Below are positions 36,867-48,934 of a stretch of DNA of 64,000 nt, piece by piece. The DNA lies in NCBI RefSeq assembly GCF_029784165.1, contig NC_073696.1:241288892-241352891 (forward strand), given 5' to 3'. How positions within the stretch are numbered: the first letter of the stretch is position 1; each line of letters opens with the position of its first letter. The position numbers were made by a program, and so were the translations under genes. A model generated the notes under the pieces. It saw only the letters and a program-made list of their open reading frames with translations. It made no database searches and had not been told where the DNA came from. The stretch comes from Wyeomyia smithii. Its lineage: Eukaryota; Arthropoda; Insecta; Diptera; Culicidae.

Positions 36867-37832
36867 CTGCGGGGAAAGTGGAGGTTTATTGCAACGTCTA
36901 CGACTTTTAATTGATATCTTTAGAGTTAGCCCCGACAGGATCAATACATGGAGATAAATTGCTTTTAAATAGGTCGCTTGTGTGGATCAACAATTGTTCG
37001 TATCAACCCTTCGGAATATGCATTAAGTGCCTGTTCAATCTTCTCGAGCCACTAGTTTGTTTGTTACCGTTCACGTTTCATCCCCTCTATGCGTACCTAA
37101 TATGGATTCAATTCAGTCCACAATAACTGGATGGAGGAGTAATGGGTTTGTTTACTGCATCCTTCATGTATGCGAAATAGTTTCTGATAAGACTTATTAA
37201 CCTTGATGCATACTACATGGCCTAACACAAAGATGGCGTTGCAAATCAAAAATCTTGGGGATTGTCTGATTGTAATGCTGTTTGAATTTCATTTCATTTA
37301 TTGACTCCTTTTTAAGTTTTGAAGAGACGATACTTCTATTATTTTGGATACAAAGGAAAACATAATGTTTTATGGAAAATAATACTCTGTATCGTACAAG
37401 CCACAGGAACATTTAAAATAACAAACACGAGATGATCTAGAATATTGTTTTGATAAAGGTGAATATGATATGAAGAGAAAATGGATTTCCATACAAAAAA
37501 CAGTGGGTCTAAACGTTGTACAAGAGTTATGAGTAGTGTTGAGAGGAAATTTCGTGCATTTGGATGTGGGGATGAAATGGAATAAAACGAACAGTGAAAA
37601 AACTAAATAACATTTTTTTATTTTACTACCTGAAAGTTAGAAGGCAATTGGTTGGATAAGTGAAATTTACCAAATCTTTTTATGTGGGGCAATTTAATTC
37701 CGTACACGCTTTAGTAGATGAGAGCGTATTCACTTGTAGCGTGAGTGTGGAGTCTAAAGACAATCACAATCACTTTTCCGCTACTGAATGGGGTATGACT
37801 GAGCTTCAGCAATGAAACCAAATACCTAGTGA
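36867..37832. other. no gene recognised (upstream part of the stargazin-like gene)
   Basis: Probably intron upstream of the first exon found, since the acceptor GCAG abuts 36867. I see no other exon and no element ends here. Confidence 0.4.
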
Positions 37833-38010
37833 CAGTGGTGGGCACCATTTCGCAAATTTGCTAATCGCTGATTAGCGACGCAAATATTCAGTTAGCGGTT
37901 TAGCGATTTCGCTAATTTTTGAGCAGGTTAGCGGACTGTTAGCGTCGCTGAAATTTTGGCCTCCGAAACGCTAATCGCTAAATCGCTAATTTTGTCGAGA
38001 AGCGACAAAA
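37833..38010 (+). mobile_element. hAT-like terminus with GCTAATCGC subterminal repeats
   Basis: Begins CAGTGGTGGGCACCATTT, a hAT-style CAGTGGTGG terminus. It is followed by at least seven forms of 'gctaatcgc', 'gattagcg' or 'gcgatttcgctaa' within 170 bp. Dense short repeats just inside the end are typical transposase-binding sites of hAT elements. The opposite terminus was not located. Confidence 0.45.
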
Positions 38011-38194
38011 AATTCAAAAACTGTGAGTCACTGATGGCGTACATAAAAAAATTGCTTCGAGTGATGAACATACCCTACTGCGAGAGTTCTTTTTGGAACA
38101 TGAGTTTCATTCAAACAACGTTTAATTGCCTCAATTGTCTAGAATTTCTCTTTTTACGACACAAGTGCAAGTAAGTCTTTTACTAGAATGGGGT

Positions 38195-38530
38195 TCCAGT
38201 TAACGTGTAAGACGGATTTCATCCCAAATCGTCTCAAGGATTGGCAGCACCCTCTCCGAATTGGTTGAAACTTTTTGGGTGTGAAGACATCACCTAATTA
38301 AGCATCTCTGCATACTTACTTTTTCCAAAATTAGTCTAGACTGTCTTCTGAAAAGGGCGACTCAACATAATTCAAAAATAAATCAACATAATTCAAAAAA
38401 GGTAAAATCTACAAAAAAATGTTGTATAAGTAACTTTTAGGAAATTGTCTGAATTTTCATAAAAAAATATGGAAAAAATTATATATCAAGTCCTACACTG
38501 GAAAAAAATGCAATTTAAACACAAAACATC
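38195..38530. repeat. inverted arm (left) of a long inverted repeat
   Basis: Near-identical, in reverse complement, to 48935-49250: 'cggatttcatcccaaatcgt', 'aaggattggcagcaccctct', 'agtctagactgtcttctgaa', 'aagtcctacactg'. TGTAA occurs just outside each arm (about 38192 and 49253). Either the arms are the termini of one 11-kb composite element or they are two insertions of the same repeat. Confidence 0.7.
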
Positions 38531-38984
38531 GACTTAAAAAAAATGGTCTGATGATCTTATACGCAAACGAAAGCTATGGTGGTTAGGGTGGGACAAAAAA
38601 TAAATATTAGCTCCCATGCACTTTTCGTGTTCCTTATGGGTCCTGTAACAACTGTGTAACTTTTCAGATCGATCGGTGGAACGCCTGATTTGCGCCCGAT
38701 TTTTAAAGTAAAGTAAGTAAGTAAGTAAGTTTATATGGGAAAATCCACTTTTTCAAAACTTATCCTCTAGAAATTTCCAGTTGGCTCCTAAAAATATACC
38801 AATACATGATATTTGTAGGAAATTTTCCTGAGAATTTTTCTTCTGAAAACTGTAAGGCGCTACAAAATTTGTAGAAAAAGTTATTCACCTTAAACTGATC
38901 GAATGTCTGACGAACGGCTCAACATTGATTTTTTCCAGCAACACTGCTGCAGCATGCTGCTGTTGCAAGCTCAACAACGTGATG

Positions 38985-39235
38985 AAAAAATGTTTCGCGT
39001 AGAATTAAGCTTGAAAGCGTAATTTTTTGCTCATAGTATCTTCGGAGAAAATGCTTAGAATATCAATCCCTATATTTTGATAGTATTCGTTGTGTGATTT
39101 ATACCCCTAAAAGTGATCCCATCCCAACGTAGTGAAAAACATTTTCGTGTAGGATAAAGCTTGAAGATATGATATTTTGCTCACGTTATCTTCATTATCG
39201 GAGGGCTTGCTTAAAATATTAACTATCAAGTTTTA
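38985..39235 (+). repeat. two-unit diverged tandem repeat
   Basis: The segment 'aacgtgatgaaaaaatgttt', 'cgcgtag', 'aagcttgaa', 'attttttgctca', 'atcttc' at 38987-39090 is repeated at about 39125-39235 as 'aacgtagtgaaaaacatttt', 'cgtgtagg', 'aagcttgaag', 'attttgctca', 'atcttc'. Non-coding. Confidence 0.6.
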
Positions 39236-39332
39236 ATGTAGATTGATTTTTTTTTCCGTGTTGGGTATTTTCGTCACTGCGACCAATTTTTTGATATTTT
39301 GTGACATATTCCCCCTTTTTAATTTTGCTTAG

Positions 39333-41100
39333 TCAGGATAACGTATCACTATTGGAAGTGGTCGTTATAGTCTGGCCAATAGCATTAGTCCAGTCCGGTA
39401 TTATACTTCGTATGAAGCGCACAACCGTACTGGGATTTGTTCTCCAGATTTCAGAGGGTTCCAGAAGACCTCTCTCGAAAAACTTATATCTTTTGATAAA
39501 AATTGCCGGACATCGGCATAACAGATGTTCCGAGTCTTCTTTTTCCATGCCACATACTCGACATGTATCATCTTGAAGTTTTTTCATAACCTTCAAATGA
39601 TAACGGCTCGGACAATGCCCTGTTATCAAACCAGTATACGTGCTTAGATCTTTTTTTGAAAGATCCAGTATTTTACGAGTCATAGAAACGTTCGGAGTGA
39701 TGAACCGTTTCGACTGCCTACCGATGAAGGTGTTTGTCCAGTTGGATTCCACTTTCAGAGTTTCCCATGCTTTTAGTTCCATTCTAAGGGAACAAGCGGA
39801 TAGACCACAGAAGGGTTCTTTTCCTATGAACTGATGAGACGATCCAAGTCTTGCCAATTCATCGGCTCTTTCGTTCCCATCTATTCCACAGTGACCAGGA
39901 ACCCAGTATAAGTCTACTTGATTATTACAACCCAGTGTTTGGAGTGATTGAACACACTCCCAAACTAGTTTTGATGTGCATGTCGCAGACTTCAAAGCCT
40001 TCAACGCTGCTTGACTGTCGGACATCATGCAAATGTTTGAGTGTCTGTATTTCCTGCGTAGGCATATTTCAGAACATTCTAGTATTGCTTGGACTTCAGC
40101 TTGGAAGACAGTTGGCCATTGGCCCATTGGAACTGACAGGTCTATTCCTGGGCCAGTTACTCCTGCTCCCACTCGATTGTTCATTTTTGAACCATCTGTG
40201 TAGAAAATGATTGATCCTGGGCGGAGATCAGGACCACCGCGTTCCCAAACATCACGCTCAGGTTCAAACATTCGAAATCGTCTTTCAAAATTGTATCTTT
40301 TCTCCATCCGGTCTTCATTGTTTATCACTAGGGGATTGATACGAATAGTTTTTAGAATACCTAGATGACCCGTTAAATCACCCTCAAAGAGCCTTAATGA
40401 TCTTTTGATCCGTAAGGCACTCTTTTCGGCTTCTAATTGTATGAATTGATGCAGTGGAAGCATAAACAGTAGAGCTTCCAATGCCTTGGTGGGTGTGCTT
40501 CTCATTGCACCCGTTATTGAGAGAGTGGCTAGCCGTTGAAGTTTTTCCAACTTATCTTGAGCACCTTTCTCCCTTGTTTTTGTCCACCAGACTAGTGAAG
40601 CATAGATAATTCTGGGTCTCACTATAGCCGAATATATCCAATGGATCATTTTCGGTTTGAGTCCCCATTGTTTACCAAAAGTTTTATTACATATCCATAG
40701 AGTATTTGTAGCTTTTTTTATTGCCTGCTCTAGATGTGTATTCCAGTTAAGTTTTTTGTCAAGAGTTACTCCAAGGTATTTGACGTTATCTGAGAGTTTA
40801 AGAAGCTCACCTTTTAGCATAATATCATTAAGCCTAGTCTTTTTTCTACGTGTAAATGGGACGATAGTGGTTTTTAAAGGATTTACATTTAAGCCTTCCC
40901 TATCGCACCACGAGGAAATAATGTTTAAGGCAGTTTGCATTCGGTCTGTGATGATATCATCATACTTGCCACGAACAATAATGACAATATCATCAGCAAA
41001 TCCAACTACTTCAAAGCCTTCTTCCATCAATTTTTTTAGAAGATCATCAACTATTAATGACCACAGCAGAGGAGATATCACCCCTCCTTGTGGGCACCCT
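39333..41100 (-). pseudogene. LOA LINE copy 2 ORF2, C-terminal part (RT palm, RNase H, Cys/His tail)
   Basis: Continues ORF2 after the frameshift. Landmarks in order: 'GCPQGGVISPLLWSLIV', catalytic 'GFADDIVII', thumb 'YLGVTLDKKLNWNTHL', RNase H with D ('FYTDGSK'), E ('AEVQAILE'), D ('SDSQAALKAL') and D ('GNERADELA'), 'WVPGHCGIDGNE', and a tail 'CRVCGMEKEDSEHLLCRC' of form C-x2-C-x7-H-x4-C. All RNase H catalytic residues are present. The stop is at 39333-39335. Confidence 0.88.
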
Positions 41101-41101
41101 T

Positions 41102-42298
41102 TTATAGCTGTACACTTATATTAGAGCTACCAAGGCTTGCTGCTATTTCTCTTTTTGATAACATCTCGCTTATCCAATGAATAATGCAATTGTCAAAACC
41201 ACGTTTCTCCATTGCAGCAGCCATTGAGTCATGAGACGAGTTATCAAATGCCCCTTCAATATCAAGGAACGCCGTAAGGGAAATTTCTTTTGCAGCAAAA
41301 GATTTTTCTAGTTTTGTAACTATAGTATGGAGTGCAGTTACCGACGATTTCCCCTCCTGGTAAGCAAATTGAGGAGTTTTAGAAAGATATGATGATTTGA
41401 TGTGCTCACCGATTATTTTTTCCATTGTTTTGAGAACGACTGACGATAAGCTAATTGGCCTAAAGGATTTTGGCAGAGATTTGTTCCTTTTGTTGGCCTT
41501 AGGGATAAAAATAACCCGTACTTGTCGCCACGCTTCCGGAATATAGCCTAGAATTAAGCTGGATTGAAAGAGTTGTGTTAGAATGGGCATCAGAACTGTT
41601 TTACCTTTCTGTAGTAGTACCGGATAGATTCCGTCTCTACCAGGTGACTTGAAGGGTTCAAAGGAGTCTATTGCCCATTCAACTCTACTTTCGGTAAAAA
41701 TTTGGTTGGCCAAAGTAATTGCATCATCCCTAGTTCTTACTAGCCCAGTCATCGTATTCACTGTTTCGTGAATTTCTGTCCTGGTTATAAGATTTCCAGT
41801 ACTTGATACAGATGTACTTTGGTCTTCACTTGAGTTAATGATCGACCCAGGAAAGTGTGTTTTCATCATTAACTCTAATATTTCTCTAGCAGAGCTAGTA
41901 CAAGAACCATCTTCTTTTCTTAGAGTACCCAACTCATTTGAGTGATCTTTCGCAAGGATTTTTTGCAGCCTGGCGGCTGTTGGAGTATTTTCAATGTTTT
42001 CACATGTATGCCTCCAGTGAATCCTTTTAGATCTTCTTATTTCTTTATTATAGGCGGTGAGGGATTGCTTGTATTCGTCCCACTGTTGGGTTCGTTTAGC
42101 CCGGGTGAAGAGTTTCCGAGTTTTTTTCCGAAGTTTTTGTAGAGATTGATTCCACCAAGGTGCTTCTCTATTTGTAGAGCGTATCTTTGCAGGGCAGCAA
42201 TCATGTAGATTGATTACTCCCCCGTATACGATGTCGTATACGAATACGTCTGAATAACTCCATTGAGAAAAGAAAGCCATTTGCATGCCCATTCGCAA
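41102..42298 (-). pseudogene. LOA LINE copy 2 ORF2, N-terminal part (linker and RT fingers)
   Basis: A 398-codon frame contains the basic linker ('EIRRSKRIHWRH'), 'SPGRDGIYPVLLQKG', 'SFRPISLSSVVLKTMEKII', 'AYQEGKSSVTALHTIV' and the palm block 'FLDIEGAFDNSSHDSM'. It ends at a TAA caused by a one-base shift just before the 'KGCPQGG' block. The first ~30 codons may be flanking sequence rather than element. Together with 39333-41081 it would make one polyprotein segment of about 970 codons. Confidence 0.8.
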
Positions 42299-42299
42299 G

Positions 42300-42920
42300 T
42301 TTTCAATTGGGTAAGCAACAGTACAGGGGGGTGTTTATATTTTTTTTACATACTGTATGTGTAAATATATTGTTTATATGTGTAGTATATCAGAATCGAC
42401 CTAAAAAAGAAAAATAACAAAAAAAAACACTTTTTTTCAGAACGCTTGTTCCGATTTTGATGTTCGCATGCTCAAATAATAGCCCCAGAGCTCTTTGAAA
42501 ATCATACTGAGTGCGATCTTTTATTGGTTGCTTGAACTGTACCAAATGACCAAAGTATTAGACATGGGATATTTTACTTTTGGATAATTTTTCTCTCTCA
42601 CTGCTCTTTCTTCTTCTCTATCCCTCTTTTTTTCGTATCGCTATTTATTTCTTGAAGGAAATCAACAATCATCGACAACTTTTCATAATCTTTACACTCT
42701 TCGTAGTGTGTCTTAACTAGTTCAAATAAATTACACTTTAGCTTTTTCTTGAAAATTTGAAGCAGATTTTAGAAGAAACTGTAATACTTGAAGGGGGTCC
42801 ACGATGAAATTGCCACACACAATATTGATTCGCAAAAATTCGAGTTTTCATCCGATTGCTATCAAATTTTCAGGGATTGAAAAATAACTAATAAACTTCA
42901 TTTTACCATTTTATTTACAG
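42300..42920. other. no gene recognised
   Basis: AT-rich sequence between LINE copy 2 and the ITmD37E transposon; the last part is probably the 3' non-coding end of that transposon. No clear inverted end found. Confidence 0.4.
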
Positions 42921-44619
42921 TCCATACGCAAATGCCCGCACCTTGGCCTTAACCCCGGCCATAAGATTGTGCACAACCTGTAAATCAACCGTTTTTTGCA
43001 TGTAAACCCATACTTTCTTCAGTTTCTCGACTGTCTTCACTACCTTAGGTTGTTTAAGAAGGTGCTGCTTCATAATCGCCTAGTACTTTTCGATGGGGCG
43101 GAGCTCCGGAGTGTTGGGAGGGATGAACATTTTCGGCACGAAACTGACCTTATTGTCCGCATACCACTTCAGCACGTCCTTGGAGTAGTGGCATGAGGCC
43201 AAATCCGGCCAGAAGATTGTTAGGACGTTGTGGGCCTTCAGGAGAGGAAGCAGCCGCTTCTGGAGGCACTCTTTCACGTACACCTGTCCGTTCATCGTGT
43301 CCTGGGTCACGAAAGGTGCACTCCGCTTCCCGCACGTGCAGATGGCTTGCCAAACCAGGAATTTCTTCGCAAATTTGGACATCTTCTGAGTGCGGACATG
43401 CTCCGGAACGCTGAGCTTATCCTTGGCCGTGAAAAACAGGTTGCCGGGGATCTGTTTGAAGTCGGCCTTCACATATGTTTCGTCGTTCATGATGCAGCAT
43501 TCAACTTTCGTCAGCATGTTGAGATACAACTTCCTGCAGGGTGGTCACTCAATCGGGAAAACAGGAAATGCGGGAAAAAGTCGGGAATTTTTTTATTTGA
43601 TCGGGATTTTGTTACCAAGATTTTTTCAAGGTATTGTGTATGATGCAATTACAAATGATGGAGAAGTTGTAAGTGCAGGACTGCAAGTTGGTCCCTTAAA
43701 AGTTACATTTTTCTTTAGCAGTCAATTTTTTGACCAATACTACAAGGTATACAGCCCTAGGGTAGTATGAAGTGGTGACGTGGGACTAAACACTGTAATT
43801 ATGGAATTTTTTGTTACAAAATATACAGAGTCTTCAGACAGAATCAATGTGTTTGCTCAGCGACTGTACGTATTTTTATTTTCAGCCTTCCCTGGAAATC
43901 AGTTCTTAGAAATACATCCAACAAAACGCGAAAGAATATCGTTTATTTGGCGAAATTATTCCTCTAGTATTTTTTGTGTAAACAACATGTTTTTGACAAG
44001 GTACGAGCATATTGTGCTTGTTGAAGAAGCACCAAGAATTTCTCGTGATGCGTCAAAGTCAGAATTAACTCTATATCCTCAAAAACCAAATTCAATTATA
44101 CTTACGTTACCATAATGAATGGTTTTATCTTACTTAACTCTGATTAAATCAAATCTATCATATGGAAGCCCTTACAAAGGTTCATTAATAGGCAAACATA
44201 AGAAGATATGTTAAACAAAATTATTAACAAGTTCCAGCAAAAAATCGTGGCAACCAACAATTCTATTTTCGTTTTTTGCTTGACAATTTTTTCATTTGCC
44301 TTCAACTACATTCGCTGCATTACGAAGACAGCTAATATACGTTTATTATGGAATAATAATAAATCATATAAAAATTTTGAAATGTAAATAGAGATTCTGA
44401 ATAAATCTTAGTAAATAAACCAAAAATTCACAAGCACTATTCTATAAATGTGTATATTTGGGAATTTACTCTTTCGATACTATCCGGTGCCGTTCACGGT
44501 TATTCAGTGAGTATCGAAGATAAAATTGAATAAGTATCCGTTGCAAAATCTCGCAATTTTTGTTGAGTAATTTATGGTAATCATATTTTTGAGATAAACT
44601 TTCAATCACCATCAACAGC

Positions 44620-45330
44620 AGCATTGCAGTTTTTCCTCGATTGCACACGAATAGAAATATTCGAACAAAAGTGTACCACTGCAATACGAATAGTACCGCT
44701 GCAGTACGAAAAGAAGTGTACCGCTGAAATGTACGATCAGAAGAGTACCGCTGCAATCATAGACGACGAGAGACTCCACTGGACTGTTGCTTTTACCGGC
44801 ATGTTTTCTTTCAAGATATCAGTTTTTATTAGGTTCTGAAATCAGGTTTAGAAATTGTTCAAGAATGGGGATTGTTTCAAACTTTTCGGAAAACTTTTAC
44901 CTTCGAGACATCATATTAGACTAAGCTCATGGAAGCAAAAACAAATTGACCTGTTGGAACGGGGAGACTCTGTCAATTTTTATTTCGATATAGATACAGA
45001 GAATACCACAGGGAACGGATGGTGTCCATTCACGTCGTCTGTACTAGGAATGCTCGCATGTAATTGGTTCATTATTCGCGTAAATTTGTCATTGAAAGTT
45101 TTTGTCAATCTGACCGCTCAGCAATGAAATTAGAGTGATAACTAGCATATTACAAAATTGTTATACATTTTATCTATCCAACAACATATTGATTATTGTT
45201 ATCCATCATGTGGTTATGCTGTTATTAACGTTTGAAATCTGACGCAACATTTGCCAGTTTCATTTCCAATTTTACAGAATGCATCCCAGTATAGTAAACA
45301 AAGACGTAGTCCCACGTCAAAAAGTCACTA
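44620..45330. repeat. unidentified dispersed repeat, copy 1
   Basis: Shares an ordered series of blocks with 63400-64000: 'atagacgacgag', 'aagctcatggaagc', 'ggggaga.tctgtcaattttt', 'atattgattattgt.atccatcatgtggtta', 'gtttgaaatct'. At 44690-44760 there is also a loose tandem of 'gtaccgctgcaa'. The right side ends near TAGTCCCACGTC (45307-45318). No recognised coding region. Confidence 0.65.
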
Positions 45331-46131
45331 AACTTCTTATTTTGACCCGCTGACCAGTTGACTACTTTTAGCAGTCTTGCCTTTCAAATGAAATAAATGT
45401 TGACACCAAATGTCTTAGAATAGCATTAAATGGAAATCTGGTGTTAACCAAAAAAATTGAATGGACTCTGTGGGACTTATCAAGATGGTAAAACGAATTG
45501 GAACCGGGGTCGAAAATCGGTCCGGAGCCTTAGAATGAACGTTGCCAGTTTGTCGAAAAACGTTTTCAGTGAGAGAATTAATCACAAATTTTCATATGTA
45601 TAATGGAAACTGTTTCAATTTCTAAGGGCAATGCAAAATAAGTTTCACTGTACAGTCTTACTAACATTACCAGTTATTAGTAGTTGTTTGAATGAACGAA
45701 TTGAGGATAAAATGAGTGGCACACAGTTCTGATTCTCCAGTTTTTCATATAGATTTTTATTTCAGCTAGTCTTTTAGAAGAAATATTTGGCGAACTCTAG
45801 TGAAACTAGCTACCATTCCCGCTTAGAAACTCAATGCTGGTGAAAATTTGGGTTTGGGACGAACTTGCTATGCGGAGCAGTTAATTGAAAAAACATTTAA
45901 AACTTGCCACAAAATAAAGCAAACATTATTTAGAAATTTTTGAAAAACTAATTTTGTACATATTTCAAACTCGTATTTTTTCTGTAAATTATACAATTTG
46001 ATTGTAAAAAAACTATTTTTGATGTAAATACTCTTAGAAAACAATATGATCGTTTTCGAGATTTTTCAAGAAAACATTTTATTTATTTTATTTGTTTCTT
46101 CCTACGACTTTTTACATGCTTTTCGCATTGT

Positions 46132-46285
46132 AACTGGCCTTAGAGTACGATGCTGGTCTGACTAGTCAGTCGTCGTAGGTTCGTGTCTCGGCTCGAGAGA
46201 GACTGTTAGTGTCTGCAGGATCGTAGCGCTAGTCCTGCAATCGCCCTGTGCACCGCTGCTAAATCTGTGGCCAATAAACAAAAAT
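46132..46285 (+). mobile_element. tRNA-derived SINE
   Basis: 'ctggccttagagtacgatgc' with A-box-like 'tggtctgactagtcag', then B-box-like 'taggttcgtgtctc', followed by a conserved body 'gagagactgttagtgtctgc', 'aggatcgtagcgctagtcct' and 'gcaatcgccctgtgcacc'. Box order sets the + orientation. It resembles a SINE family common in Aedes genomes (recollection, not searched). Confidence 0.65.
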
Positions 46286-46299
46286 ACTTTAAACGTTTT

Positions 46300-46590
46300 A
46301 AAAGCCAAAATAATTAGCTTGATTGGTGTGATGTTTCCGGCAAAGCTTCAGATAGTAGTTCTATTGGAAAGAATTATTGAATATCTCAAAAAGCCTTGAA
46401 TTCTAAGTTGCCAAATGTAACAACGTTGATTACTTGAACACGGAAGAAGTTAAAATTTCTGAAAGTTTTTTTTTTCGAAGCCAGAACGATTTGTTTGATT
46501 GGTGCGATGTTTTCGGCAAAGTTGTTGGCAGTAGTTGAGTATTAAAAATATTTTAAATTAAACATTTCAAAGATTTGATTTTGAAAAATA
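46300..46590 (+). repeat. two-unit diverged tandem repeat
   Basis: 'agcttgattggtgtgatgtttccggcaaagc' at about 46317 is repeated at about 46490 as 'tttgattggtgcgatgttttcggcaaag', each followed by 'agtagtt'. Unit about 175 bp. Non-coding filler of the 4.1-kb element. Confidence 0.5.
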
Positions 46591-47879
46591 TTTTATTGAT
46601 AATGGAGAAACAAAAACTAAAAATTCTTCAGAAAAAATCTTAATAAGGATTTAGGAAAATTTCGGGAAACATTTTTTTCTTGAAAAGTCTAAAAGAAGTT
46701 AAAAATTAATTTGTTCCCTTTTCAACGGTTCCTGCAAGACAGTTCGTGCAGCCTTTTAATTTGAAAAATAATAATTTAAGATCAATTTTCTGATTTCCAG
46801 TTTATTTTTCAAGTTTCGAAATCACTTATTTTCAAATGTTGGCTCCTAATATCATTTTTTTTATCAGCTTGGCCATTTTGAGCGCTGGATGCAAACAAGT
46901 TGGAGATGTTGGCAGATGACCAGAGAGATGCAACTTTGATGAACTAGCAAATCAAAATACTGAAAACGTTGTGAATGCACTTCTGAAGTTTTCATACAGT
47001 TAAATAATACAGTAATACAGTTAAATCGCAGTATTTTTCCTGAATGTAGAATAATATCTTTAATTTGAGAAAAAAAAAACGCAAATCCATGTCACAAGTT
47101 TTGTTCCCTAAATAATCAATTCAATCAAATGATTCATTACTCTTAGGTTCAGTAGTTTCATGTTCACCCTTAACTTCCCACGACTTTTCCCGATGATTTG
47201 AACAACGATAAAAAAGTTTGTACGAAAAGTGCTGTTTGGTTTGTTGTTGTTCCCCTCATAGGTTGTTATGCGTTGAAAAAAGGGTGCTTATATCATATTT
47301 TTTAGGAGACAGATAGACAAACATAATGACTATAATAAACGAAATAGCTTACACGATTATTGACTGCTTAATGGAAGATTTGCGAATTTGAAAAAACCGC
47401 GAATATTGTATTTAGCCTGTCTACCATGGGAAGGTAAAGGTTGCATTTTATGTAACTAATCAACTGGTTGTGTAGAATGTCCCGAGCAAATTCGGTAGAA
47501 ATGATATGAGCTATTACTTCCGATTTAGGGTCCAAAAATTGACGTTCAGCTGTCGATAGAACATAACCTAGTTACCGTCTCTGACAATCGGGAATTTCTT
47601 GCAATCCTGCGGGAAAAAGTCGGGAAAAATGCGGGAACTCGAAAATGTCAAATGAGTGGCCACCCTGTTCCTGGCACGGGTTTTGGTGGACTTGTTCTGC
47701 TTCTCGTCGCGATTAGGGCCTTTTGTACCTTGAACGTTCGAAGCCCAGCCTTAGTTTTGGCCTTCTGGACAAAACTTCGGCTTAGGTGCAGCTTCTCAGC
47801 CATATCCCGAACGGAAGCGTTCGGGTTTCGGTAGAAGGCCCCAACTACGCGGTTGTGTTAGTGCCACCCGTTAAGAAAA

Positions 47880-48930
47880 ACACAAATGAATCGCTGTTTT
47901 GTTTAAAATGCTAAGTTTTGAACAGCTGGAAAATTTTTCAGGTGAACACTTATTTTATGTTTTAAATTTGTGACCAGGAATCTGAAATAGCTGGTGAACG
48001 TAATCGGCAAAATAAGGAAAAAGTGTTGAAGCAACTCTACATGGCTATACACGTTTACTAGTGTGCGCAGGTGAAAAGTCACTTATCTCTATGAATGATA
48101 CAATATGCTCATGTAAGATATAAATATTGCATATTGTATCATTCATTAATTTAAGACTAAGCAAGATTCAAAAAGACTTTTTTTCGGATTTTTTCATACA
48201 GCCTAGGCCTTCGAAAAGAATAATGTTCTCGCTTACACTCTGGAAATCCAAAAATCTCAAAGATCGTGGAGAACCTTCATTTTCAGATAATGCATTTTCA
48301 TCAATAGCTTTATTTTTTTCTGTATAACCCTGAACTATATTTCGAGAGCAGGTTAGTAGAAGTTTGCTTCAATTCGTAATAAAAACTTGATGCTGATTCA
48401 TAAATCTAGGTCCTACGATTTCTGAAAATAAAGCGAATAAGTAGAACCGCATTAAACTAACATACATGTTTGCTGTTCTAGTGTGAAATCAGCATCATTG
48501 TTATCTATCACTGTTGCCCTATGTTCGATTATTTGAAAAAAAAAATTAATTGCTTCTAGCCAGCATTTAAAAATTGGTTTGTGATCGAAAAAATGAAACT
48601 CATGTACTCCAGTGATAACATTCATATTATTTGCGAAAACCACGTCAAGCTTTAATTCAATGATCTTCTCTGGTTAACTCTCTGAAAACTATCTTTTAAA
48701 TTCATTTCATTCATTATTGAAATTGGACTTATGTTGGTATACGATTTGTAATTGACTGGCCTAATATGTCTAAAGTAATAGTTAGTATAACAAAGGTTTC
48801 TGCACCACTAGGTGGATTAATTCAGGTTTTTCCTTAAATATGCTCAAGTTGCAATGTATGACCGAAATGTAGCCAACAATGTTGTCTTTCACCAAAATTT
48901 TTTTTAGCCAATTCGGAGATGATCAATGTA
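47880..48930. other. no gene recognised
   Basis: AT-rich sequence between the ITmD37E remnant and the right inverted arm. Palindromic 'gatacaatatgc...gcatattgtatc' at about 48100-48143 could form a hairpin. No coding frame of interest. Confidence 0.4.
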
Positions 48931-48934
48931 TTGT

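Larger units (their letters stand above)
39246..42298 (-). mobile_element. LOA/I-type LINE, copy 2 (5' truncated)
   Basis: The best-preserved LOA-type LINE of the window, on the minus strand. Poly(A) is seen as T9 at about 39247-39255, and the adjoining 3' end matches copy 1. The endonuclease is missing; protein homology starts near 'CCPAKIRSTNREAPWWN' at about 42200. It holds a linker, RT, RNase H and a Cys/His tail. Only one frameshift, near 41100, separates the two long frames. Confidence 0.85.
43537..47667. mobile_element. 4.1-kb element with 6-bp target duplication, superfamily unassigned
   Basis: Inserted in the ITmD37E transposase. Both ends begin CAGGGTGG(T/C)CACTCA reading inward, and TTCCTG flanks both sides (43531-43536 and 47668-47673). 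Subterminal 'gcgggaaaaagtcgggaa' occurs at both ends as inverted copies. Inside, a + strand frame from about 43600 to 44115 is broken only by one TGA at 43768-43770 and codes for unrecognised protein ('SAGLQVGPLKVTFFFSSQFF', 'FLEIHPTKRERISFIWRN'). It also carries a SINE (46132-46285), a dispersed repeat (44620-45330) and AT-rich filler. CAGGG ends suggest hAT-like, but the 6-bp duplication is short for hAT. Confidence 0.7.
42921..47870 (-). pseudogene. ITmD37E-type (Tc1/mariner superfamily) transposase, split by a 4.1-kb insertion
   Basis: Two blocks on the minus strand: 47870-47668 (HTH part, 'DMAEKLHLSRSFVQKAKTKA') and 43536-42921 (catalytic part). Removing the insert 43537-47667 and one TTCCTG makes the frame continuous. 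The catalytic block has the first Asp in 'MNDETYVKADFKQIPG', the second in 'FWPDLASCHY', and the Glu in 'ELRPIEKY'. The last two are separated by exactly 37 residues, which gives the DD37E signature of the mosquito ITmD37E group. A TAG follows IEKY at about 43080; the frame continues for about 45 codons beyond it, to 'VRAFAYGL'. The first part of the DNA-binding domain is missing. Inactive copy. Confidence 0.82.

Noticed and set aside
46140..46215. tRNA gene
   Set aside because: A- and B-box-like motifs are present, but no complete cloverleaf forms and a SINE body follows, so it was called a SINE.
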